From contig NC_030859.1 in the NCBI RefSeq assembly GCF_000208745.1, positions 4,330,593 through 4,394,592 of the forward strand: 64,000 nucleotides of DNA. The letters run 5' to 3'. The notes under the pieces are model-generated. The model saw only the letters and a list, made by a program, of their open reading frames with translations, did not search any database and was not told the origin of the DNA. This stretch comes from Theobroma cacao. Lineage: Eukaryota; Streptophyta; Magnoliopsida; Malvales; Malvaceae. Shown one piece after another: positions 22,201-35,600 of the stretch. Position 1 is the first letter of the stretch. Every line of letters begins with the position of its first letter. A program made the translations under genes and the position numbers.

Positions 22201-25200
22201 CTAAACGTAACATGGACCAGAAAGAAAACAAGATGATAATTTGTATTATGCACACGAGTCAATATCTATGTTGCTGATGTAAAAGGGGTTTAAATCTGGC
22301 ATACCTGCACTTAGCATTAAACCGTAGATTCTCTTCCACGGTCAAGTTCCCATGCACAATATCATCTTGTGGCACATAACCAATTATTTTCCTATATGAG
22401 CGGATTGATTCATTCTTTCCATTTATAAGAATCAAACCAGTCATCTTGCAACCTATTGCCTTTCCAGCCAGAGCAGAAATAAATGTTGTTTTTCCAGCAC
22501 CTGAAGGGCCCATTACAGCAGTGATGCGACCAGGCTTAATTTTTCCAGTAACACACCTCAAAAGATGCTTGCCTTTCCCCTTCAAAGTGAGTGTAAGGTC
22601 TTTGAAAGAGACCTCAATCAGGGGCCTTTTCCTGATTTCAGGATTAGTAGCCATAGAAATTACTCCTGAGAATGTAAGATTTTTATTTTCTTCTTGCAGT
22701 GCTTTCTCTTTTTCAAGTTGAGCATATGCATACTTAAAAATTTGGCTATGAGTATTAGGTTGTTTTCCCTTTGGCTTATGGCCTTTAGATTTTCTATCAT
22801 GGGTATTAACATCAAATCCTTCATAATTTCCAGGGTCATCTTCAATTTCATGCATCATCCGCATCAAATTGCCAGGTTCCATTGGCTTTCCCCTGGATGG
22901 TGCAGATGATGATAAAGATTCACTTGAACAACTTATATGTGTAGGAGCATACAAGTCTTCATCTGTTTCACAACTTGTTTGATCCAATATTTTAAGTTCC
23001 TCAGGATGCTTGGCAGATTTTTTAAAAGAAAATGTCTGTGAAAAATGAGTTTGCAGTCCACTTGCATGTTTCTTAGCAGCATCCTTAGCAGTTTTCCACC
23101 TTTGACGTGCTTTTGCTGTGTCTCTTGCACTTCTTGCCGCTGCTTCCCTGGTTTTCGCCAGTCGTCTTTCCCTTGTGTTGAGAACTTGGTCAGAACAATT
23201 GTAGATAATGAGGAGAAGAGTAGTAGTAGCAGCCTGCATAAGCAAAGAGATATTTTATTATTGTTTTGGATCGTTGTCAAAGGGCTATAAGCATACTTCT
23301 GCAAGCATGTCAGACTAACAGTAAATGATAAGAATCCAAAAAAACAAAATAGGTGATTATACTTATGGCTCTGGAGTCAAGCAAATGACTTACTATAAGC
23401 ATAATTCCATAGGCATGCAAATCTTGATTTGATGCGTTTGAATTGCAAGAAGTCAACTTGAAGCAGCCTGCAAGATCAGTGAGGGTAAAAATGCAGTCCA
23501 GGCATCATGAAGCCTCAACCAGGACATAAACCATAGGATCCTAAATATTAATTTCACAAAGTGACAAATGCCTATATACACTCCCAGTGGAGTCAGATGT
23601 AATATGCAAAATAAACAATCTAAGCAAAGGGCTTACGTTTCTCAGATGTTGAACCCATCCTGCAGTAATGTCTGCAAAAGGCAAACAAAAATTTGATAGC
23701 ATCAAGAAAAATGAAAATAAAACCAGGAGATTAAGTATACATATAAATAACGCAGACAGGATTATTAAATATTTTGTTATGATAGATATAGAAAGAATGA
23801 AACTGGCCAAATGTCGGAGCTCCAGGAGAAGCGATTAAGTGTTAGGAAGAAAACTAATACCCACTACTGCACGGCTTTTCCTGGGTTGTTGTTGGACAAT
23901 ATGACCCTGCTGAACAGAATACCTCACCACTGCTACGAACATCAGCCCATATATTGGCTCCTCCACAAGTATGGTTTGGCTTTCCTGGAGGCAGCTGGTA
24001 AAGATATCTGAAAAACCATATCAATAGTTTTTTTATATGAACCTTCTTAAAGCCATAGGCCATTCAATTTGTAAAGCAATGTTTAGAAGTAGTATGAACT
24101 TACGGCTCACATATGCCAGTAGCGTTATTGAGTGTTGCAACCGGACAATGGGAACCCAATGGGCAAGCTGTAGAAAGATGGCATCAGATAAAGCATGTGC
24201 AGAAAAAAAATAGACATATTTTTAACCATTCTAAGAAAACAATGACTAAGCATGGAATGATACTTAGAAAAAAAGTTACAAGGCCGTGAACTAACAAAAG
24301 ATACTTGAGAATTTTTGGTTATTAATGTTGCATACTTCATTACTAGGCAATATAGAGACTTAATAATCTAGAAGTATAAGGATTAGATAGCAGAAAAATA
24401 TACCTTGTTTTGCAGGATGCTCAATAATAAATAGAAATTAGCTATCTAGGAAGAAAGCCTTGAAAAGATCTTCAGATACTTACGAATCATGCATGTAAGA
24501 CCACGAGGGCAGAAAAAGCCCTCACAACAAGCCTGACAATCATGAGTCCTAGGAGGAATGACTCGAGAATTTTCAAGGTCAACCTGCTGGTTTGGACCAA
24601 TACTACAAGCCCATCCCGGCTCACAACCAGAAACCCATGAGGTTACATTACAGTTTTCGTTAGGCCTCAAATTAGTTGCACTTGAACTTCTAAAAAAAGT
24701 ATCGAAGTAGAATTTTGCCTCAGCTGCTGTGCACAAGCGCCGCATAATATCTCCTGTTGAACCAATGGACACCACAGTATTATACTAACACATGAGACAG
24801 TAGAATAAAAGAAATTTTTAACATAACTAATTCTAAGTCAACTCAACTAGTCTCATTTCCAACTTCCAAGTACACGGTTGGTTTTGTGCGAGAATCTCTA
24901 CTTAGAGTTATAACTTATGTTGAGGCAACAAATTTTAGAAGTAACAGCAACACTAACTACAATGTTTACAAAAATACTACTGGAAGAACACTGTCAAAGC
25001 TTCAAAATTTTCTTCTCATCTCTTTCTGCATTTCCTTAGCTACTAAAGAAAGCAAGTAGTTTCATTCTTGCTAATCACAGATATTGTACCTTTAGTTTTC
25101 TGAATACAGGAAGCCAAGAAGTCCAAATTTGATGAAAAATTAAATGCTTTATTCCAATCAGCTTCCCTGAAACATAGAGGCAGCTTCAAACTCAAAACGA

Positions 25201-25922
25201 TCCAATTCCATTGTATGAACAAATATATAAAACTAACAAATAAGTATCACCTCAGAAAATTTTCTGCAAAATTAAAGAAATTAACATTTTTTAAAAAAAA
25301 ATCACTTTGTAACCAGAAACAAACATATAGCGCCAATTAGTACAAACTTCATTCGACATGTCACAGCCAAGCTTCATTTCTATTCATTATCAAAGAAACC
25401 AAAAGAATACAGAATAGAACAGTTCAATGCAGTTTACCGTTCTACAATTGTTCAGCAACCAAATAGAGTAAAAGACCAAAAAGAAATGGCATGCAAAGCA
25501 CAAAAGAAATGACCTTAATAGAACGAAATACAAGCTAACCTTCATTAACCAAAAACCCGAAGCAACATTAAACATAAAACAGACTCAATTCTCAATTATT
25601 CCCTTCCTTTTCCTCATCAATTCTATTTAAGAAATAGATAATGAACAAGTATGACATAGAGAAAAAAGAAAAAAGGAAAAACTTACTGGTTTTTTATGCA
25701 GAACCTGGCCTGGTCACCAATATCCTTGCTAAAAACTGCAGTAAGATTAGAAAGCCTGCTATTAACAAGGGCTGTAGTAAAGCGAAGAGCAGTAGGATCG
25801 TCCACTTGATCATAATCATTCAAATCTTGACATTGTACCATATTCACTAAGAAACTCAAAACTACAAAAACCCAGAAAGAAGCCGACCAAAAACTACAAA
25901 CTTTTAACTTTTTTAAGCCCAT
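16245..25922 (-). CDS. ABCG28: ABC transporter G family, ABCG24/ABCG28 class
   Basis: Half-size ABCG exporter with a long Cys-rich N-terminal region; in Arabidopsis this class includes ABCG28, linked to pollen-tube tip growth. Fourteen exons join in frame: 25922-25687, 25166-25090, 24753-24484, 24167-24104, 24007-23861, 23671-23637, 23467-23394, 23233-22305, 20854-20558, 20354-19860, 19339-19191, 18877-18609, 18504-18371, 16401-16245. The product is 1110 residues, about the family length. A signal peptide (about 1-30, ending VQCQ) precedes a region with many Cys (about 90-300). A membrane segment follows ([11 protein letters not shown], about 302-312), then a basic helical stretch ([20 protein letters not shown]). 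The nucleotide-binding domain has Walker [10 protein letters not shown] (about 543-551), signature [12 protein letters not shown] (about 650), Walker [13 protein letters not shown] (about 670-681) and an H-loop LHQPR. The C-terminal half has the membrane segments and ends MITFQKK. All ATPase motifs are intact. The start was chosen at MGLKKLK; two ATGs upstream in frame would lengthen the leader. The substrate cannot be told from sequence. Confidence 0.96.
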
Positions 25923-25989
25923 TTTGAGCATATGGAAAGAAACCCAACAAAGAGACAATTTTGTTCTTTTGACAAAAAAAAATGGAACT

Positions 25990-26947
25990 CTGCTTTTCAC
26001 TTAGGATAAAAATGAGTGTGTGGAGCTAAAGAAAAATGTGAATGAGGAACATAAAGAGATCTGGGATTGGCTTAAGCAGCCATGTGGTGGGTTTTAAAGG
26101 TCAAACTTTTGTATTTTAGGAAGGCTGCTTAGCCACCCTTTGTATTAAAAAGAATTATCTTTCATTCTTATCCTCCCTTCCTTCCTGGTTCATGCCCAAG
26201 GCGGGGTGAAAAAGATAGAAGGAATGAGTTGGGAAGAAATGGTGAAAGTGGGACCCTTGTAAGAGGAGACCTTGTCTTAAGGACCATTTGCTTGTTTGCC
26301 GGCTTTCGCAGACAGGACATGTTTGGTTGCGCTGTCTGGTTTGAGAAGAAAACCATATGTAAATCTGTTTTATATAAGATTCCTATTCCTATATGAATAA
26401 TATCAGAATGTGAACTACTTAGCATCCCTAGTAGTAAATTATTCTACGTCTGGCGTATTCGTGAAGCCATGTGTGAAAGTCAAGACCAAGCCAGGCCACC
26501 CAATCTTGAAAGCTGGACACTATTGTGACCCTTGAATGAGCCAAGCCTACCATGGCCAGGTCCATGGTAGGTCTCGTTGACACATTTCAAATCATTGTCC
26601 ATTTTCCCTTTTACCCTGGGAAACATGAGGCTGTAAGACCTAGCATAGGACCATAATTTCATCTCAAACTAAATGGAAAGCAGAGAACTTGAGTATTCAA
26701 AGTTGTCAGGAACTGTTAAGGTGTAAATCTATAACAATGTAAAATTGGGTAACCTGTTGGGGTTGATAGATTAAGGGTGTCAGTTAATGTTATGTACAGG
26801 CTTTGAGAATCTGTCCTGCTGCCTATGTGTTATTGTGCAGTGTTGAGCTTTTGTAAGGCTACCGGAATTTTATCTAAGTCAGAATTTTTATATCGATGAA
26901 AGTCTTTTGTCAAAGACTTAATATGGTATTTTGGCATTGGAAGTAAG
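25990..26947. other. promoter side of ABCG gene and spacer
   Basis: Upstream region of the ABCG28-like gene (minus strand) followed by spacer. No confident TATA box or second gene seen. Short minus-strand frames at 26168-26425 and 26480-26662 look like chance. Confidence 0.5.
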
Positions 26948-27994
26948 GATGAGTAAAATTAGATTAGATTAATTATTCATCCAAATTAAATATAATTTAG
27001 ATAAAACGGTTCGATTCAATTGATTCAAAATATTTGATCTAATTAATTTATTTAATTGATTTTCAATTTTTAAAATTTTTGAATCAAACTGATTCAAACA
27101 AATTAAATTTTTATATATATTAATATATTATGTATTATTTTGAAATTTATATAAAATATAATATACATTTAATATTTTTAAGTTTTAATTACTATTTACT
27201 ATGTTACATTCCCAGAATTCACTTCTTCATTTTTATTTTTTAATCACTCCTTCTTTACTTTTTTTTTTCTCACCTAGTCACCTTTACATTTTACTCTTTC
27301 TTTATTTCTTTTAATTCTTTTTTGTTTATACATTTTAAGATGTCAAAGATTGGGATTATAGATTCCATTTCTGTTGTTGACAATTGACAATTGAAGAATT
27401 TAGAAATGCATTCTTCACACTTGAATTGAAATAAAATGTTAAATTTTATGACTTTTTACATAATTTTCATTTTTAATATGCTTTGACTTTGTTATTAAAA
27501 AAATTATATTAATTATATTTTTTATATTCTTTCGATTGGTAGATAGTTATGTGAGTGAATGTGAAGAGCCAAGTCATTAAAAAGATTCAAGTTGATAATT
27601 TGTGATGATTAATGGTCTTGTGTTAAACAATTTTATTTTGTGAAAGTTAATTTTATTATTTTGACTCTTTATTTTGTTGAATCTTAAATATTAATTTAAT
27701 GATTTATGTAAAAAGATATAATTATATAAGTGAATGAACAAATTTTATGTTTTTTATATTTAGATTATTTGTGTATTTTATACTTATGGATAAAATTTAG
27801 AAGTTTTAATGTTGTACTATAAAAAAAAGTGATAAAATTTTGATCTATTGGTTCAAAATCGAACTGATCAAACCAATTCAATATTTGGTTAGTTTAATCT
27901 TACTTTATATTTGATCAGTTTTAATCGATTTTTTAAAAATATTTGATTTATTTAGTCTTTAGGTAAGATAGACCAAATTGTCTAATTGCTCACC
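26948..27994. repeat. AT-rich dispersed repeat with GGGTGAGCAAT-type ends
   Basis: The left end is GGATGAGTAAAATTAGATTA; the right end read on the other strand is GGGGTGAGCAATTAGACAAT, so the ends form an imperfect inverted repeat. The interior is rich in GATTCAATTGATT-type motifs also seen at 30586-31080, marking a second, shorter family member. No protein is encoded. It resembles a non-autonomous DNA transposon, but class assignment is inference. Confidence 0.45.
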
Positions 27995-28476
27995 CCTAAC
28001 TGAAAGAGTTAAGAAAAACTTAAAAAAAGAAGAAGTTAGAAATCAAAATAAGTATATGATTTATGAAACCAAAGTTCTTGTCTTAAATAATCTATAATCT
28101 AATTAACCTATTAATGTACAAAGCTATAATCCACCTACTCTATTAAACTCATTTTTTTCTCAAACTTTTTTGGTAAATAAGATAATTATGGGAGTTAATG
28201 TAAATCTTAGCCGTGATTACCTCCTACAATCATTGGAAGAACTTAATTAAAAGGCCACCATTAACTATTCATAAACATTGTTAATTAAACTGTTTGACTT
28301 GTTGCATTTAGTAAAAGTTAAGCATCCCATTTTTTCCCTTTTGCACCTGCTTACGCTATTAAAGTAATTAGTTGCCACATTCCTAATTCCTCATAAACAG
28401 GTTTGAATAAGTACAAGACTTGAGAGATTAGAACAATTTATCAGTCTATGAATTTTAATTCGTAATCAAAAGAATT

Positions 28477-29813
28477 AGGTAAAATATCCTCACTTTTTAA
28501 GTTTTGATTAAAATTATACAATAGTCAATTAATTTTCAAAATAGACAATACGTCTCAAAAAATATTTTTCTAAAAAAAATAATTTTATTTTTAATTAATT
28601 TTTAAAAATACTATTATATAATTTTATTAATTATTTAATCAGAAAAAGCTTCGTGCTCTCCTTTTTTGGAGAGTTGAGAAGCATGATCAATGCTCCTTAT
28701 TTTAATTTTTTTAAAAAAATATAATAATAATTTTTAAGTTAATAAAGAAAGAAAATATATTTTAATTTTATCATAATTTATGTTAACAGTGTTTGTACTC
28801 TCTTGGTTCACTAGAAAGAATAAAATATGAATAAAATAGTCATTTCAAGATAATAAAATAGAGGAATAATAGCTATTATGTAGATTGGTTAATGGGAATG
28901 GAATATGATAGAAATTGCTATTATTACTTATTCTATTATTTGATTGGCATGAATAATTTTAAGAATGGTTAAGGAATAATGGGTAAATGATAAAAATACC
29001 CTTTATTAAAATTTAAAAATTTTTTAATTAAAAGACAAAAAAACTATGATGGAAAATAAATAATCTTTATTCAAATTTAAAATTTTATTTTATTAAAAGA
29101 TAAAAATATTTCGAGCAATAAAATCAAAATAACTTTTACTATAATTAATAATATTTTCACTAAAATACAAACATATTTTTATTATAATTTAATAATATTT
29201 TTATTAGAAGTTAATTAAACTTTTTATTATAATTAAATAATATTTAATATTAAAAGATAAAATATATTATTCATTAAATTTAAATAATACTCTTTATTAT
29301 ATTTATTATATTCAAATAATAATATTAAATAATATGTTTTATAATATTTATTATAGTGAAACAATATTAATATATTAAATAATATTTAAATATTTTTATT
29401 TCCTTTTTTTTGAAAATGAAGTAAAAACTTGTGTCTTTTGTGCTTTAGAGAGAGAAGAAGTGAGGACGAGAGAGAAAAAATAGATTTAGTATTTTTTTGT
29501 AAGATAATTTTTTAAATTGTAAAAGGGTATATTTATCTAATCAACTTCTTTTCTTATTCTTAATAATTTGGAATAGTTATTACCAAAGAAGGCCTTGGTA
29601 ATGGCTATTCAAACTTCTATTGAAATGGTTATTCTGAAGAATAATCATTCCATTGAACTAAATACAACTTTATTTCAAAAATGAGAATGGGGAAGGAATG
29701 AATATTCCATTATATTCAACCAAGCATGCCCTTAGAGTAAAATGTTTATTTCAAAAATTAATGAATTTATTTAAAATTTTTATTAAAACTTAAAATGTGA
29801 AAGTATTTTACTC
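28477..29813. repeat. TIR element (second copy), split by a nested element
   Basis: The left end GTAAAATATCCTCACTTTTT and the right end, read on the other strand, GTAAAATACTTTCACATTTT continue into matching AAGTTTTRATTAAAATT sequence. This gives inverted repeats of nearly 40 bp with a few mismatches. The internal parts match the element at 9692-10090. That copy lacks a block corresponding to about 28796-29737 here, so the block is a later insertion. Confidence 0.55.
28796..29737. mobile_element. MITE-like insertion nested in TIR element
   Basis: This block is absent from the sister element at 9692-10090. It is bounded by CTCTTGGTTCACT on the left and, in reverse on the right, CTCTAAGGGCATGCTTGGTT; the left end looks as if about 10 bp are missing. 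The interior is AT-rich with GGAATAATAGCTATT- and GGAATGAATATTCC-type near-palindromes, typical of non-autonomous DNA elements in plants. It encodes nothing. Confidence 0.45.
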
Positions 29814-30585
29814 AAAAAATTAATATGTTTCAATAGTTATCAAGAAGAGAAAATCTAATGATAAGATTCAAAATATAATGATAAAGTAAAAAATAATGAA
29901 TATTCGAATATTTGATTCATTAATTAATATATAATTTTTTTATTTAAAAAATAAAATTTAAAATTTTTTTAATTAAAAGAAATTGAGGGGAGGTGAAATT
30001 CACTAGACATTCTAGACTGCAGACATTGCCTCTATGCGCCACAGCTAATGATCCAAACTTCACCTTAACTTGCACCACCATATGGTACACTACACCAATG
30101 AAGGGAGAGGCAAACTCCACAAAGGGACCTAAAAGGACAGGTTCATGATCATGAAGGAAGAGGCAAATGTCATATCAACACTGTTTCATTAATGATATGA
30201 TCTTCCCATTGTCAGGTTCAACAGAAACAAAGGGTAGAGATGCATTAAGGGCAAAGCTTTTTGGCAAATTGTCTTGTTCATTTATGTTACCAGGTTCATG
30301 ACAAAGATAAAAGGATACAGTCATGGATTAAATTATTCCCCATATTACATTATTTTATTATTTATAACATTTCTTGATATTAACTAAAAAAAACAATTTT
30401 GAACATGTCATGCAATGTTAGTTTTTGAAATAATTTTGCTTTAAGCTTCATGGGGGGTTTTGGACTTAGGTTTTGTATCAGGTTTTATCTTCTCTAATGT
30501 TACTTGATGCATTTATATTTATTATTACTGTATAATTTATTCATAAAAATCAATACTAAAAGGATTTTCATTCAAGAGAGAGAGT

Positions 30586-31080
30586 AAAATTGAATCGAAA
30601 TAATGATTCAATCGAATCAAATATAATTTAAATAAAATGGTTTAATCCAATTGATCCATTAAATTTGTTGATTTAAAAAATTTAATCTAATTAATTTATT
30701 TGATTAGTTCTCAATTTTACAATTTTTAAATCGAATCGATCAATAGATCAAATTAATATTCTCTACATATATATATATACATCAATATATATAATATTAT
30801 ATATTATTTTTAAATTTATATAAAATATATATTTTATTACTAATATTTATTTTATATTTTATAATTACAAGTTAAATTTATAAATTTTAATATTATAATT
30901 TAAAAAAATACAAAATTTTATTTTTTTTATTTAAAACCAAATTGAATAAATCAATTCAAGATTTAATCGATTTCATCCTTTTTATATTTAATCAATTCGA
31001 ATTAATGTTCAAAAAATGTTTCCCCCGTTTAATCATCAGGATTGATAGTCTAAACTGACCTAACTACCTAATTGCTGGTC
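30586..31080. repeat. second copy of the 26948-27994 repeat family
   Basis: Matches the left and middle parts of the 26948-27994 element, including AATATAATTTARATAAAAYGGTT and AATCTAATTAATTTATTTGA, and ends near CTAATTGCTGG where the other ends CTAATTGCTCACCCC. Shorter and more diverged. Confidence 0.45.
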
Positions 31081-32041
31081 TATGCTTCAATTGACGCGTT
31101 GTCAAAATCAAATTGAAGGCCATAAACAAGTGGGTAGAACGTGCATTCGAAGCTTTAATGTTATGGAGAATTCAAGAGTTTCTAATGAATGACCTGTTGA
31201 CTTTCCTCATCCTAAAATGATGGTGCAACTTCTTATGCTGACACACAACATGAAGTTAGAACTACCCTTTTTTTTTCCCAGCAATTTCATGAATTTTGAC
31301 TTATGAATTGTTTTTGTCTTCACTTTGAATTTCCATTATAAAACTATTTGAAGCCCATGGTTGCAAGCTATGTTAATGGTTTCCAACTTCCAACTACACC
31401 TTTAAAAAAAGAAATACTACAAATACAATTCCTCTTTTTTTGTATTCATAGATATGCTATACAAATGACTCATTCTCCGTGATTGTTTCACCTTCAAATC
31501 CTTTCTTTTGAAGAAAGTGACAACCAAATCTTTTCCCTTTTCACACTTTCTCACTTTTTTGTTCTTCAAGTCCTAGACATAATACTATAATCTCATTTGG
31601 TTTTTATCATTATTTTTTTTGGGGGGCTGTTGTTTACTCACTAAAAGCCTTTTTTTTTCTTAATGAGGTTCTTGGTTGGTGAGCTAAAATACAGCTGCCT
31701 TGTATTGACTTGTTGCTTTAGATCATGGAGAGCTCGTTGCTGTGTCCTTGGATCCTCTCAGTATTCCTTTTGGCTTTCTGGGTGTCTCTTTAATATGGAA
31801 AACCTGTGAATTCTATCTACTTTGTTCTTGTTGTTTTTCTGGGTTTATATTCAAAGAGAGCATTAGCAAAGGTCAGTGCTTTCTTGAAATTATTTCCTTT
31901 TTGTCAAAAAGCGTTTTGAATTTTTTTGGTCTTTCACAATTCAAAATGTTGTTGAATTTTATTTGTAGCATATGTGAGTTTATATCTTTTTCAAGGTTTC
32001 TTGGTGGTTCAATGCAGAGCTTCTTTGACTTATATTATAGT

Positions 32042-32115
32042 TTCTCTCTCTCCCCCCCCCCCNCTCTCTCCCCCCCCCCTCCCCCCCCCTCCCTCTCTCT
32101 CTCTCTCTCTCTCTC
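32042..32115. repeat. CT/poly-C microsatellite with an undetermined base
   Basis: Runs of CT and of 9-12 C, with n at 32063, in the leader region upstream of the PCRK-like kinase. Pyrimidine tracts are common in plant 5' leaders. The exact length is unreliable because the assembly failed to call a base here. Confidence 0.9.
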
Positions 32116-32680
32116 ATGTTTGATAAATTTGTTGGGTAACTTGTTGCACTGGAAGTTGGTTCCTTTCAGGAATAGTATACCATTGTTAAGGGTGTATCTG
32201 ATGACATTTTAGTCTATGGCACATATTTAATTTTGAATTTGTAATGTTCAAGAAATATGGTAGCCGACTATTTTCTCTAATAAGATGAATTGTTTTGTTT
32301 AAAGCCCTGGTCATGGAATTTTGCTGGTGACTAAAAATGCAGACAAAGAACATTGGCATCTTGATGTCATGTTTGACGTTTAAAAGCCTACTTTTTTTGA
32401 GTTGCTAATGGTATTTTGTATCATATCTTGAATTTTGCTGGAAGTTGTCGTTTGATTGATTTTATGCTGCTTGAGCATGTGGAATTGGATAATAGCTATG
32501 TTTATACTTTATCAACATTCTTCATCTCTATACTTTCATTTTATTATCAGCAATTCTTGTTAGGATTAAGCGTTAGGTTACGATTACGTTCATCAGGCTG
32601 TTAATCTCAAAATCTATTTGAGTTAATCCATACTAATGCAATTCTTAATGTGCAGTGAGGCAGTGTGTTTCTTTGGGGCT

Positions 32681-35600
32681 ATGAAGTGTTTTTGTTTCTC
32701 TGGTAAAGAGAAGAATGCTGAACCAAAAGCTACAAAGTCTATTTCCGTCCGTTCCTCCACTTCCATTTCCATGTCAGCAGATCATGATATGAGGAGATCT
32801 GGGTCTGAGTTCAATTCTCAGAATGTCTCAGATTTTAGCACAGAATCCTCCACGAAGAATTCATTTGCTGCTTTGTCTCAAAGACAAAGTAATCTCAGAG
32901 AGTTCACGTTCTCAGAGTTGAAGACAGCAACAAAGAATTTCAGCCGCTCCCTGATGATTGGAGAAGGTGGGTTTGGCGGTGTATATAGGGGTGTTATCCG
33001 AAGCACAGACGATCCTCATAAGAAAATTGATATTGCTGTTAAACAGCTCAGCAGAAGAGGGTTGCAGGTAAGCTTTCTGCTTTTGTAAAGCTTGGTACAA
33101 AAAATGGTATTTCAAAATTTTAAAATTTTCCCTAGCTTGGGTGTGAAGTCTTTTGGGTAACATGCCAGCGAATTTACCTTTTTTTCTGTGCATTATTGAT
33201 CTTTCGTATCTGTCTTATCTGTACTGAGAAACCAACAATTCCAGGGAGTTCTTTCCTTGTAAAGTTGCAGATATGACTAACACAAAGGGAATATTGTAGT
33301 TTGTTCTACATGCTGAATTTAGACAATTTATATGTTTATTAAATACGTAGTTTACTTGAATGCATATAATCCTTTTATCCCTATGAATTAATTAATGTCT
33401 TTTAATCTAAAAAAGCATGTGTACAAAATATTCCAGGAATGTGTGGTTGGCTACTTTAACAGTCGTCTTCTCAGCACTTCTAGACCTTCCATTGTTGACA
33501 CTCTTATGCTAGCAGAAGATGCTGGCTGCTTCTTGTTTTTTGTTTCCTTGAACAGTTTTCCATTTAGCCATGGGATCATTAAATTGTGGTAGGAAGTCAA
33601 AGTAGAGTTTTGGATAACCAAGTTAGATAAGGGGTATAAATTATGACTTCTAACTAACTTATATTAATTATTGAACCTGATTTTGGTGAAAATCAATGCG
33701 AGAGGAATTAAATGTCATAGTCATCAGGCTGAAGTGATATGGAACTGCTAAACATTTTCAGATGGAGCACTTTACCAAGAACAAATAAATCTTTTAGGGG
33801 ATACACAGCCTACAGCATGATCTTTTATGTAAATATCCACATATTTTGGGATAGTTTAAATCATTTTGCCCAGTTTAAAGGTCCCCATCTACCAGTGTTC
33901 TGCTCATGCCTTTCTTCCTATCCTTTCTCAAACTGTTTTAGGACTGCAATGCATCTTGATTCCTATGGCTTAAGATTGCATTAACCTATTTTTTACTTTT
34001 AATGAGTACTTATTTTAGAAAAGGGGAAATCTCTGGCGATTAAATTGATTCCCTTATTCCTGTTATATGTTCTTTTCTGTAACATGTAGATGTAACAATC
34101 CTTTTGAAATATGTAATAGTTGTTTCCACATTTTGTTGGCAGGGGCACAAAGAATGGGTGACAGAAGTAAATGTTTTAGGGGTAGTTGAACACCAAAATC
34201 TTGTGAAATTAGTGGGTTACTGTGCTGAGGATGATGAAAGAGGTATACAGAGGCTGCTGATATATGAGTACATGCCCAACAGGAGTGTGCAGGATCACTT
34301 GTCAAGTCGGTTTCAAACAACTCTTCCTTGGGCCACCAGAATTAAAATTGCCCAGGACGCTGCCCGAGGCTTAGCTTACCTCCATGAAGGAATGGACTTT
34401 CAGGTACCTTTTACTTCTTGCTAGATATGATTGCAATCTGATAGAGAAATTTTCTTCTTTTGGTATATATGTAGATGAGGTGGGAAACAAAATGCAAAAA
34501 AAGAATAGGGAAAAAAAGGTGCAAATTTAGTATAAAGATTTCATGCAAAGAGTTGTGGTAGGACTTAAAGGAACTAGGCATGTCAAAAAAGAAACACTCA
34601 AAACATGATGAATTGATAACAATGAAGCTTCTTATCGCAAATGAAACCCGCATTTTACCTCATTGCATCTTTTAGCTGCTTTAGAAGTTTAAATCCTTTT
34701 CTTGAACTATATATATATATATATTATTTATCAAGAACTTTTGTTTTGTGATTGGCTCAGATTATTTTCAGAGATTTCAAGTCCTCAAATATACTTTTGG
34801 ATGAGCATTGGAATGCAAAGCTGTCAGACTTTGGGTTGGCCAGACTGGGGCCTTCAGATGGATTAAGTCATGTCTCAACTGCAGTAGGTTTTGAAGTTGC
34901 TGCAGATGATCTTAAATTGCATTTGTTTTCTTTACACTGCAATTTAGGCCATAAAAGCTTATGCCATATGTCATAGTTACTTGAAGATGCTAGACCATTT
35001 CTTGAAATTCTACGTTGTCTTTGTTGACTACTAAAAATTGCTTTTCCGATACTCATCTGCACTACTCACCTTAAAATGAATGGACTTTTGCTTACTTCCA
35101 ACATCTCCAAACCAGCACTTATTATCCCTCCTCCCCCTTTCTCTGGCCCCATTTCTTCCATATTCCTTGTGCAAATGTTTCATATCATGCTCTTTTTACA
35201 GGAATAGAGGTACCAATTTGTCCATTTTCTGTGCAGGTTGTAGGGACTATTGGATATGCAGCTCCTGAATACATTCAAACCGGGCGCCTGACAGCTAAAA
35301 GTGATGTGTGGAGCTATGGAGTTTTCCTTTATGAACTCATAACAGGTAGGCGCCCTTTGGATCGGAGTCGCCCCAAGCGGGAGCAAAAGCTTTTAGAATG
35401 GGTCAGGCCACACATCTCTGATATAAAGAAGTTCAAGTTGATTTTGGACCCTAGGCTCGAAGGGAAGTATTCTCTCAAGTCTGCACATAAACTTGCAGCA
35501 GTAGCAAACAAATGCTTGGCACGGCAGGCCAAACTACGCCCCAAAATGAGTGAAGTTCTAGAAATGGTGAACCGAATCGTGGAAGCAGCAGATATGGTAA

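Larger units (their letters stand above)
29814..32680. other. gene-poor spacer and 5' UTR region of PCRK gene
   Basis: Holds the dispersed repeat at 30586-31080, a less AT-rich island at about 29990-30330 with no open frame of note, and the upstream/leader region of the PCRK-like kinase. A TGTGCAG at 32650-32656 looks like the acceptor of a leader intron just before the kinase ATG. A 23-codon frame from ATG 31725 could be an upstream ORF if the transcript starts before it. Confidence 0.5.

Noticed and set aside
31742..32212. 156-codon frame upstream of the PCRK-like kinase
   Set aside because: Runs through the CT/C microsatellite and an undetermined base; no ATG-based protein family; likely leader/intron DNA.
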